From: Centrapalus pauciflorus
Lineage: Eukaryota > Streptophyta > Magnoliopsida > Asterales > Asteraceae
Assembly (NCBI GenBank): GCA_020465985.1
Contig: JAANYP010004796.1
Span: 1 to 64,000 of the forward strand
Direction: 5' to 3'
Length of the DNA: 64,000 bases
The notes under the pieces were generated by a model. It had not been told where the DNA came from. It saw only the letters and a program-made list of their open reading frames with translations, and did not search any database. Positions 10,858-19,891 of the stretch are shown piece by piece. Position 1 is the stretch's first letter. Every line of letters begins with the position of its first letter. Both the position numbers and the translations under genes were made by a program.

Positions 10858-12050
10858 GTGATTTTTTTTTATTTTTTAGATTCTTTACGTTCAAGTTTGT
10901 CATAATATTTGATACATTGACCATCTGGATGTGGCTGGAATTCAAGTTTGAGATTGGCATTGCTTTTCAGGTATTTGCTGCAATTAACAAAAGAAGGCAT
11001 AACAATCCAAAAGAAAAGAGTAATTAGATGAAATATGGTACGCACAATTCTTCTTTAGAAATTGAAGACCTGTAATAACTTCATAATAAACAACACAAGC
11101 ACATGCATCAATGGTGAAAAGGATAAATACTGGCATTGAGCTATTATTGTTACAGTGTGTCTTGCATTGTCTCTGCTGATAAAGTAATTGGTGGTGTCTA
11201 ATTCATGTTGTTAGTTGCAAGGTCGTTAATTGGCCAGGCGGTTTTGTCCCCACTTTCCCTTGGGTACTACTTACATGTATACATATTTTCACATATGTTA
11301 ATGATGTCGGGATTAATCAAACCCGAGCAAACCAAATATCAATCATTGATTTTAAACTCATCATATGCAGGAGAAGAAATTAACAGAGGAGAAATCTAGG
11401 GAAAACGACTTTCATTTTCTTTTATTGATGGTTAATGTCTATGATGCGTGTCTAAGTGACCAGTGTAGTAGGTATGTAATGATTAAATATAGAGCAATTA
11501 CCTTCAAATTCAATTCAAGAATCTCTTTTAAATATGATTGTTAACTGTTAAGTACTTCAGTTACAAAATTTTTCAATATTAATGGTTTTGCTAATTTTGC
11601 TTGAGTAGTTCTGTTTAAGAATCTCTTATCACAGCAGAGCTAATCTGTGCTGTGTTTATTGCACAAAATATATGTAGTTGTAGAGACATACACACCTTTA
11701 GAGGCCGCCCAAATTTGATATTAGGGTGTCTTTCATGCTAGAAATCAACAATTTCAGAACATAGTAATTTTAGGTAAAGGATGCTTGTTGCTGTAACATC
11801 CACGGATTTAATTTGATGTATTTTGGTTAATTAAGTGGAAAACGTATTTATATTTAAGTTGAATTTGGGTGATTATTATGTATTTGGATATTTAGCAAAG
11901 TTTGTTGCTATTTTTTAGAAAATTGAACTCAGAATCAATTATGTGGATTATTATGAATTTAAAAGTTATTTATGATATATTTAAGATTAAATCAGTATTT
12001 TATGAAACCGGTTAAGTCGAGTGGTGAAATGGGCAAAATGACGAAAGTAG

Positions 12051-12060
12051 TATATAAAGG
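12051..12060 (+). promoter_or_regulatory. TATA box of the Ty3 family A 5' LTR
   Basis: TATATAAAGG about 40 bases upstream of a CTCTCTCT initiator-like stretch. The equivalent position in the 3' LTR reads AATAAAAAGG (about 18129), a weaker TATA box. Confidence 0.65.
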
Positions 12061-12439
12061 GCAATAGGCTTCATTTTCTAGTTTACACTCTCTCTCTACT
12101 CTATCTCTCTAGAAGTTTTCTCTCTACATCTCTCTAAGTTATCTCACAAACCGACCGTCAGATTTTCGAGAATTATACGCCATCGGAAAGGTATCGAGGA
12201 GTACAACAGCAATCTACAAACGGATTTCAGATTTCATACGAATTGAGGTAAGAATCGACCTTTCTAAGATTATGGTTTCGGTTTTGAAGAACAAAAATTT
12301 CGAATCTGTCATTTTATGCAAATTTAAGCTTGTTTTGCTTGAAATATTGCTGGAATATGAAAGTATATGCATAGTAGAATCGAATCTAGGTATTGTACAT
12401 GATATATTAGTGATTTTTGCCTTAGAAATGAAGGATTTA

Positions 12440-12720
12440 ACTTGAAACGATGAACAGACTCGAATGGGCCAAGAACAGAGTCGAAATGCAAGAACAAACT
12501 CGAGTTTGGTGCTAGATTCGAGTGTGTACCATTAGATTCTAAGGGAGGGCTTCGAATCTACCCCTAGACTCGAATGAAGGGTTCGAATCTACCCTAGATT
12601 CGAAGGGTTATTCGAATCCGATGACCAAGGGGGTTCGAATCTGTGCTAAGGGTTCGAATCTGATGATTAATTTCGAATCTAACCCATTAAATTCGAGTTT
12701 AATGCCTAAAATTGAGAAAT
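12440..12720. repeat. TTCGAATCT motif array (5' LTR)
   Basis: Repeated TTCGAATCT/AGATTCGAA units with variable spacers (GACTCGAATG, GGGTTCGAATCTG and similar). The homologous array in the 3' LTR has a different number and arrangement of units. Confidence 0.9.
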
Positions 12721-13825
12721 ATACTCTCTAAACTTGTATATTTTGAATGGAACTTATAAACAACACATAGAATGGCAAGAGTTATTCAAAGGACAATGTA
12801 TGATCATGAAATGGGTTTCAAACTTAGTTATGGTTTAAATTTGGATGTAGACCCGAAATGGGGGAAAACGTTGCAAAACTTACGAGATTTGATTTTTATG
12901 AGTTAAACGGATAATGATTTGAGGAATTTGTTGTAATTGATATAACAGGTCCCTTGTGGTGTTGTTTAACCCACAGTGGGGTACTTGGTGGAATCCGGTT
13001 GAAAGCCCGAAGAGAAATAATATCGGTTAAAGATAATACGCACCCACTGTGAGTACAGTAGATTTCGCATGTTTATATTTGTTTTATGTAAGCTTTGCCT
13101 GCTGAGACCTGTTGTTTCATTGATTGTTTGGAATTCTACTAACTTGCGTAGATTTAGATGCACATTCTTACTTGTTGCATGTCCTTTCGGTTGTTGTGCA
13201 TCTAGTGATGGACCGGTGGTCGCATCGATTACTCTGATGTTACTGTGCTATATGACCTGGAGCTGATCCCTCCTAGGCCCGGTAGGCAGTATGTCATCCC
13301 CGATCGTACGTTTGTCTCAGATGGTATGTTTAAATGCCGAGCTGTGAGCTCGAAGGGGCTGCGGCTCTGGTCCGTACTTGGTGTACGAAGAGAGTATACG
13401 ACGTTTGTCGTCGGGATTACTCTTGGGCTTCATAAAAATTTATAAAATGCGCAATCTATGTATTCACTAAGCATTCGCTTACGTTTTAGTTGTTGTATTT
13501 TTACAGGCAAAGGAAAATCTACTGCTGGACCTTCTAGTTAGGTCGTTTGGAAGATTTTGGAGACTCGGCACTATTTTATCGGTAATTGTGTTTCGGAAAA
13601 TGTTGTATATATTCTGGATGATTGTAATAAATGTATGGGTGTGTAGACTTAGACTTGGTACCTCATAGCACCGTAGGGTGTTTAACACTTGTTGCACTAC
13701 TTTATTTATGTTTTAATGCTTCCGCACTTAATTTAGGTTATCAGATCATTATGTTATTGCATGTTGATGATTAATCCTGGGTGTATTGTAATTGGTGGTT
13801 GTTGTGGCAAGGGTGTCACACGAGA

Positions 13826-13837
13826 TGGTATCAGAGC
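13826..13837 (+). promoter_or_regulatory. Primer-binding site of Ty3 family A
   Basis: TGGTATCAGAGC five bases after the 5' LTR end; initiator Met-tRNA type. Confidence 0.9.
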
Positions 13838-14038
13838 AGTTGTTTGAGATTCAAGAGTCCGTGAGATCTTGATCTCAAACATTAGGTAATGATATGTAGT
13901 GGTTTAAGTAATGATCTGAACTAAGATAGGTTATGATCTAGTAATTATAAGAGATTGACTATTATACGGGACAAATGAATGGTGTCTTTAAACTTATGAC
14001 ATGTTGCTAAATAAGTTATATGTTTCGTATTTCAGAAC

Positions 14039-15286
14039 ATGTCTGGAGGAGGAATGACACCTGAAGAGACGAGAGAAATGATGCTAGCCATGATGGCTGA
14101 GCAAAGAGAGATGATTCAAGAGCAGTTTCGGGCTCGAGATGAGGCCGAAGCTAAGCGAAGGGAAGATAAAAGGAAGAACAAAGAAAAAGAAAGGGAGGGA
14201 ATTAATGAGGAACAAGATGACAACACTGGGTCATCTAATAAGCCCAGGGGTTGTCGGTTTAAGGATTTTAAAGGAAATGGATCTGTAGAGTTTAACGGTT
14301 TAGGGGATGCTGTTGCTGCACTGGAATGGATAACAGCAACTGAGCGAACATTCCGAATCAGCGACTGTGCTGAGAAGGATATGGTTGGTTATGCAACTGC
14401 TATGTTCACGAATGATGCAATCATGTGGTGGAATGCCATGGTGAACGCTTTGACATTGGAGAAGGTTTCGGTTATGAAATGGGCTGAGTTCACGGACTTA
14501 TTCACTCAGCAATACTGTCCGATTGATGAGCGTCGGAGATTAGAGGCAAGGTTTATGACGCTGGTACAGGGGACGAAGACGGTGTCCCAATATGCTGTGG
14601 AGTTCACGAGGTTAAGTCTGTTCGCACCTCATCAGGTGGACACCGAAGAAAGGAAAGTGACCAGGTTCGAGGCTTGTCTTGACATTGAGATTAGGAGGGT
14701 CATGAGCAATGTTCGTTACCCTACATTTGCTGGCTTACTTGAGGCNTTGGAAATCCGAAGGGTGATGAGCAACGTACGTTACCCCACGTTTGCTAGTCTG
14801 CTGGAAGCTGCCAGAAATGTAGAACAGATCCTGATTATGTCAGGATATGTGATGGGGTCTGCTGATGCTGCTTCAACTAACCCAACTCAACCTTCACCGC
14901 CGAAACGTCAACGTGAAGAAGGCTACTCTGGTTCTGCACGATCATCACAGTACTCGCCACCACAGTCTTATCGTCGGCAGTCTAGTTCTCCTGGTCATGC
15001 TCGTGCATGTTTCTGCTGTGGAGAATTGGGCCACTACCAAAGTGAATGCCCACGAAGATCGGATGCCTGCCATAAGTGTGGTGTATGGGGACACTACAGT
15101 AGGAATTGCAGAAGGAACGATCCAGCTGCTGCTGCACCATCGTCGACTCGATCATTTGGAGGATCAAGTGGTGGTTCCGTCAACCGCCGGAACCAGCCAA
15201 AAAGGGGACAGATTAGTGCATTTCAGATTACCGTGGAGGAAGCTAGGGAAAACCCGGAGGTGGATGCGGGTACGTTTATAAGTTAA
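14039..15286 (+). CDS. gag: Ty3 Gag polyprotein (C-terminally cut; contains an N)
   Basis: A 415-codon frame starting at the ATG just after a candidate splice acceptor. Residues 1-60 are a charged Met/Glu/Arg-rich helix. Residues about 90-230 form a retrotransposon gag (capsid) domain with the WW and FTDLF..QYCP motifs. Two CCHC zinc knuckles lie near residues 320-355 (CFCCGELGHYQSEC and CHKCGVWGHYSRNC, all ligands present). Around the ambiguous base at 14746, about 20 residues (EIRRVMSNVRYPTFA) occur twice in a row, which is not expected in this family. The frame stops at the start of the protease region instead of continuing into pol. Gag would form the particle shell. It may be intact enough for translation, but the duplication suggests a join of two copies. 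Confidence 0.75.
   Translation: MSGGGMTPEETREMMLAMMAEQREMIQEQFRARDEAEAKRREDKRKNKEKEREGINEEQDDNTGSSNKPRGCRFKDFKGNGSVEFNGLGDAVAALEWITATERTFRISDCAEKDMVGYATAMFTNDAIMWWNAMVNALTLEKVSVMKWAEFTDLFTQQYCPIDERRRLEARFMTLVQGTKTVSQYAVEFTRLSLFAPHQVDTEERKVTRFEACLDIEIRRVMSNVRYPTFAGLLEXLEIRRVMSNVRYPTFASLLEAARNVEQILIMSGYVMGSADAASTNPTQPSPPKRQREEGYSGSARSSQYSPPQSYRRQSSSPGHARACFCCGELGHYQSECPRRSDACHKCGVWGHYSRNCRRNDPAAAAPSSTRSFGGSSGGSVNRRNQPKRGQISAFQITVEEARENPEVDAGTFIS
14682..14806 (+). repeat. Tandem duplication around an ambiguous base (N at 14746)
   Basis: About 60 bases before the N and about 60 after it encode the same residues but differ at roughly a fifth of positions (for example TACCCTACATTT versus TACCCCACGTTT). 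Two diverged copies meeting at one N is what a sequence join would produce. Confidence 0.8.
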
Positions 15287-15309
15287 ATTTATGCTTGCAA
15301 TAATGATGT

Positions 15310-15960
15310 TTAATTCTGATATCAACAAGCCTTTTTGTGTCTACTGTTTTGAACAAACGACCAGTCATGACGCTGTTTAAGTTACTGGCTAGATTTGACA
15401 TAGAAGTTACTAGTAACACATTAGCCGAGTTAGAATACTTATATCATAGTCGTACCTTAGAAAATTAAAGATGTAGTCTTCAAATTTGGATCTTACTCCG
15501 ATATCATTTAGTGAATGTAACGTGATAAATATAGAAGATGTCGACGTTATAAATAAGAATGACAATGTCAAAAAGGAAATATAATGCTACTTGAGGATAG
15601 TATACTTATTGATATGATAATTGATCAATAAGAAAGTTAAAGGGACTTTGGACAGTAATGAAATTTGCTTATACCGTAAAGAAAGGTCTAATACTACGAT
15701 TCAGAATCTAAGAAAGATTCGGAGGTAGACATGAGTTCTGTTTGATTCTGGTGCCGACCAATTATTTGTATCTACTGCTTTTGCTCAACAAGTGTTGATG
15801 CCTTGGTCTAAGTTGTCTGTTGTGATTGATGTTGAAATTGTTAAGTAACACATTAGTTAACGTAGATCACGTGTATCATGATTGTACTCTAGTGATTGAA
15901 GAGGTAGTCTTCAATCCTGACTTGATTCCAGTAGAGATCGGTGATTTGATATGAAAATTG
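15310..15960 (+). pseudogene. Ty3 aspartic protease remnant, present twice
   Basis: The second copy (from about 15735) reads VLFDSGADQLFVSTAF, the catalytic DSGA motif of Ty3 proteases, followed by frameshifted continuation to about 15960. A similar but more decayed block (FVSTVL...TSNTLAELEYLYHSRTLEN) occurs about 430 bases earlier, at 15340-15530. Both are broken by stops and frameshifts and cannot make active enzyme. In life the enzyme would cleave Gag-Pol. A doubled protease is not normal for the family and parallels the doubled segment in gag. Confidence 0.65.
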
Positions 15961-16335
15961 GAATGAATTGGTTGTGTATATGTAATGAGACGAATGTAGT
16001 TTGCAATAAAGGAATAATAAAGATAATTACGCCGGAGGGGCGAGAGAATTGTATATATGAGTATTGGAGAAGTGGGGATCAATGTCTAATGATGATTGTT
16101 AGGTCCCGAAAGCTGATTGCTTAGGGTTGTGAGTTTTGTTTGGTATAGGTTATTGATACCAAGACTGAAAAGAAAACTGTGGCCGAGGCGCCTGTTGTCC
16201 CAAATGTTTCCATATGTGTTTCTGGAAGACTTGTCTGATCTGTCACTTGAAAGACAAGTGAAATTTTGTGTTGACTTGATCCCTGGAGTTTCTCCAATAG
16301 CTTGTTGTTCGTATCGGTATGCATCTACTGAAAGG

Positions 16336-16735
16336 TAAGATATGATGAAGCAACTTCAGAAGTTGTCAGATAGGGGCTTTGTAGATTGAGTTCTCTGCCG
16401 TGTGGAGCCCGATAGTGTTTATGAAACAAAAGATGTCACAATGAGAATGTGCATAGATTCACATGATTTGAACAAATTGACTATAAGTATCCGCTGCCGG
16501 GAATTGATGATTATTTCGATTAGCTACATGAGAGCTAATTATTTTTCTAAGATTGATCTACGAATGGGATATGATTAGTTGAGGTCCGAAGAAGGAATGT
16601 ACTGAAAATGGCTTTCAGGGATAATTATGAGCACTACGAGTAATTAGTTATGGACATTATGAATATGGATTTGTATATCAATGTTGGAGGAATCGGTAAT
16701 TGTAATTATCGATGATATTTTGGTGTAAGTATAAA
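16336..16735 (+). pseudogene. Ty3 reverse transcriptase remnant
   Basis: Scattered RT motifs appear in the right order but in different frames. They are a fingers block (QLQKLSDRGFVD), MRMCIDSHDLNKLTI, YPLPGIDDYFD, FSKIDLRMGYD, AFRDNYEHYE, and finally VIIDDILV, where the catalytic YxDD position reads IDD. Internal stops such as TAG and TGA and small deletions are frequent. It is a decayed copy without activity. It confirms Ty3 rather than copia identity (K.DGS.RMCIDYRELNK type). Confidence 0.75.
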
Positions 16736-17639
16736 GCTGAATATGTCAAATCGTGAATTTTGATTACAATAGGTTATATTTTGTAGTATGTGATTTCTGG
16801 AGTTGAGATCTCGGAGGATTCCGCTAAAAGTGGAGGGATTGAGAATTTGGAAGCTGTTTTCGCGGTATTACAGATTTAAGAAATTTTCTACGATTAATAA
16901 ATTGTAGACATGCTGATTTAAATTGGTATGTATATACTAACTTGAGAAAGTTATTATTGGAAAAACTTGCACAGATTTGCGTGAGTAAGATTATTATTTT
17001 TATGGTACTCTAGAATCGATTATGTTTGATTAGAAGAGTCGTTTCATTTTCAACTATTGGTTTGCTTTACAAGTGGGATTAGGAACACATATAGCTATGA
17101 GTATAGCTTACTAACCCCGACAGATGGTCAAAATGAATGGACTATTTTCACATTGGAATATATAATGAGATCATACATTCTGGATTTAAGTACCAACAGA
17201 AAAGATCAATTGTTTTGATAGAATTTTCGTTTAACACTAGTTATCATGTTAAAAATCAAGAAAACACTGTTTACAGTTTTGTACGTGAGGAAATGTAGAA
17301 TGCCTACGTGTTGGAATGAAATTGAAAGGACTCTGATTGCTGAGTCTGTGATATGAAAGAAGAATTATAATGATGAAACACCTAAACCAATCAGTTTTGA
17401 GGGAAACAATGTAGTATATTTGTTAGTATCACCGATGAGGTGTACTACTTGTTTTGAAAAAGGGATAAAATTAGCACTGAGGTGAGTTGGTTCATTTAGA
17501 ATAACAGAAAAGTTAGGAATCTTTTATCACATTTGGAATTATCTAAGGAAATATCGAAATAACACTTGGTGTTTCACGTGGAAAGCTTTATGAAATCTTC
17601 ACAACTAGTAATGAAGATTAGGCTGATTATACCGAATTC

Positions 17640-17850
17640 GAAATCAATAAAGATTAATATATGTTGAAAGTCCAGAATATATTATGGATATGAAAGTAAG
17701 GAAGTTAAGGAACAAAGAAATTAATATAGTATTGATACGTTGGAAGCATCACAAAGGAGTAAACCATACTTGGGCGACAAAAGTCGATACGTTGAAAAAA
17801 GTATAAGTATGTATTCGAATCCAAATAAACTTCGAGGACGAAGTTTGAGC
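17640..17850 (+). pseudogene. Ty3 integrase C-terminal remnant
   Basis: The frame gives a stretch resembling the C-terminus of plant Ty3 integrase (YVESPEYI..., KVRKLRNKEINIVLIRWKHHK, THTWATKV-like), ending with an FEDE-like tail just before the 3' LTR. The catalytic core (zinc finger, DDE) between 16750 and 17600 is too decayed for me to place with confidence. Confidence 0.6.
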
Positions 17851-17866
17851 GTGGTGGAGCCCATGT

Positions 17867-19891
17867 TGTAACATCCTCGAATTCAATTACGGTGATTTAA
17901 GAAATATTTAGACAGGTAATTTATAAATAAGTTGAATTATGAGCAAAGATTATGTATTTGGGGATATTTAAAAACTTAGTTGTTGTTTTAAGAAAATTAA
18001 AAAGTTTAAGAACTTTGAAATGATTATTATGAATTATAAAAGTTAGTAATGATAAATTTAAGAATAAATCAGTATTTTATGGAACCGGTTAAGTTGAGGG
18101 GTGAAATGTCCAAAATGGGAAAGATGGGAATAAAAAGGCCAAATACCTTTTCATTCTCCAAATGCTCTCTCTCTCTCTACACTCTCTCTCTAGAAAAACA
18201 CTCTCTACTTCTCTCTAAGATATCTCACAAACCGACCGTCAGATTTTCGAGAATTATACGTCATTGGAAAGGTATCGAGGAGTACAACAGCAATCTACAA
18301 ACGGATTTCAGATTTCATACGAATTGAGGTAAGAATCGACCTTTCTAAGATTATGGTTTCGGTTTTGAAGAACAAAAATTTCGAATCTATCATTTTATGC
18401 ATATTTAAGCCTGTTTTGCTTGAAATATTGCTGGAATATGAAAGTATATGCATAGTAGAATCGAATCTAGGTATTATACATGATATATTAGTGATTTTTG
18501 CCTTAGAAATGAAGGATTTAAGTTGAAATGATGAACAGACTCGAATGGGTCAAGAACAGAGTCGAAATGCAAGAACAAACTCGAGTTTGGTGCTAGATTC
18601 GAAGGTGTACTATTAGATTCTAAGGGGGGCTTCGAATCTAACCATAGAATCGAAGGTGAGTTCGAATCTAAGCCTAGATTCGAAGCTTAGTTCGAATCTG
18701 ATGCTTGGAATTCGATTCTGATGCTTGGAATTCGAATCTAACCCATTAAATTCGAGTTTAATGCCTAAAATTGAGAAATATACTCTCTAAACTTGTATAT
18801 TTTGAATGAAACTTATAAACAACACATAGAATGGCAAGAATTATTAAAAAGGGGCAATATAGGAACTTGAAATGGGTTTCAAACTTAATTATAGTTCAAA
18901 TTTGGATGTAGACCCGAAATGGGGGAAAACGTTGCAAAACTTACGAGACTTGATTTTTATGAGTTAAACGGTTAATGATATGAGGAAATTGTTGTAATTG
19001 ATATAACAGGTCCCTTGTGGTGTTGTTTAACCCACAGTGGGGTACTTGGTGGATCCGGTTGAAAGCCCGAAGAGAAATAATATCGGATAAAAGATAAAAT
19101 TACGCACCCACTGTGAGTACAGTAGATTTCGCATGTTTATATTTGTTTTATGGAAGCTTTGCCTGCTGAGACTTGTTGTTTCATTGATTGTTTGAAATTC
19201 TACTAACTTGCGTAGATTTAGATGCACATTCTTACTTGTTGCATGTCCTTTCGGTTGTTGTGCATCTAGTGATGGACCGGTGGGTCGCATCGATTACTCT
19301 GATGTTACTGTGCTATATGACCTGGAGCTGATCCCTCCTAGGCCCGGTAGGCAGTATGTCATCCCCGATCGTACGTTTGTCTCAGATGGTATGTTTAAAT
19401 GCCGAGCTTTGAGCTCGAAGGGGCTGCGGCTCTGGTCCGTACTTTGTGTACGAAGAGGATATCCGATGTTGGTCATCTGTGTTATCCTTGGGCTTCATAA
19501 AAATTTATAAAATGCATAATCTCTGTATTCACTAAGCATCCGCTTATTCCCCAGTTGTTGATTTTTATTTTACAGGAAAAGGGAAGTCTACTGCTGGACC
19601 TTCTAGTTAGGTCGTTTGGAAGAATTGGGAGACTCGGCACTATTTGATCGGTAATTGTGATTTGGACAATGTTGTAATATATTCTGGATGATTGTAATAA
19701 ATGTATGGGTGTGTAGACTTAGACTTGGTACCTTATAGCACCGTAGGGTGTTTAACACTTTTTGCACTACGTTATTTATGTTTTTAATGCTTCCGCACTT
19801 AATTTAGGTTATCAGATCATTATGTTATTGTATGCTGGTGATTAATCCTGGGTGTATTGTAATTGGTGGTTGTTGTGGCAAGGGTGCCACA
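17867..19891 (+). repeat. 3' LTR of Ty3 family A (about 2.03 kb)
   Basis: TGTAACATCC...GCCACA. Same order of parts as the 5' LTR: CT-rich initiator (18165-18215), GAGGTAAGA donor (GT at 18329), TCGAATCT array (about 18530-18760). The first 250 bases differ strongly from the 5' LTR, while the rest is nearly identical. Confidence 0.9.
18530..18760. repeat. TTCGAATCT motif array (3' LTR)
   Basis: Homologous to 12440-12720 but with fewer and rearranged units, including a repeated GATGCTTGGAATTCGA phrase absent from the 5' copy. Confidence 0.88.

Larger units (their letters stand above)
8285..11791 (+). mobile_element. Candidate Helitron-like segment carrying host-gene fragments
   Basis: Right after the TA tract comes TCTTTATCTTTACTACTAAT followed by AAAGC, which resembles the 5'-TC ends of plant Helitrons inserted between A and T. 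The interior differs from the surrounding repeats. It has a GC-rich, CT-rich leader-like block (8480-8830), intron-like T-rich stretches, and short coding blocks that look like exons of different genes (malic enzyme near 10453, SnRK2-like kinase near 10803). I could not find the CTRR end with its preceding hairpin that would define a Helitron 3' terminus, so the right boundary is simply where the Ty3 LTR begins. A decayed ordinary locus is an alternative. Confidence 0.35.
11792..13820 (+). repeat. 5' LTR of Ty3 family A (2029 bp)
   Basis: Starts TGTAACATCC and ends TGTCACA, followed by CGAGA and the primer site. It contains a TATA box (TATATAAAGG at 12051), a CT-rich initiator region (12088-12135), a leader ending at a GAGGTAAGA donor (GT at 12248), and a TTCGAATCT array (about 12440-12720). 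From about 12140 onward it is nearly identical to the 3' LTR; the first 250 bases are much more divergent. Confidence 0.9.
12248..14035 (+). promoter_or_regulatory. Candidate leader intron: donor in LTR, acceptor before gag
   Basis: Donor consensus GAG|GTAAGA has its GT at 12248. A pyrimidine-rich acceptor (TTTCGTATTTCAG) ends at 14035, three bases before the gag ATG at 14039. Splicing would remove 1788 bases, including the TTCGAATCT array, the end of the LTR and the primer-binding site, giving a short-leader gag mRNA. The donor is conserved in the 3' LTR (GT at 18329) and in the related LTR at 55835. Function is inferred from the splice consensus only. Confidence 0.5.
11792..19891 (+). mobile_element. 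Ty3-type LTR retrotransposon (family A), decayed
   Basis: Two direct LTRs of about 2.03 kb (TGTAACATCC...CACA) flank a primer-binding site, a readable gag frame, and badly decayed protease, reverse transcriptase and integrase remnants in the order PR-RT-IN, which is the Ty3 order. The C-terminal integrase block (RKLRNKEI..V.IRWKHHKG) resembles chromovirus-type elements such as Tekay/Del. The 5-base flanks (GTTGC left, TAAAG right) do not match, so no target duplication is seen. The right flank continues into an LTR of a different family. The ambiguous base at 14746 and mosaic LTR divergence raise the possibility that two copies have been joined. Confidence 0.85.

Noticed and set aside
11625..11665. 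Imperfect hairpin CACAGCAGA...TCTGTGCTGTG as a Helitron 3' end
   Set aside because: It is not followed within about 15 bases by a CTRR terminus, so it cannot be called an end.
12966..13697. Short frames within the Ty3 family A LTR (and their counterparts at 19027-19510)
   Set aside because: They are repeated in both LTRs because the LTRs are repeated. No recognisable protein; frames differ between copies by indels.
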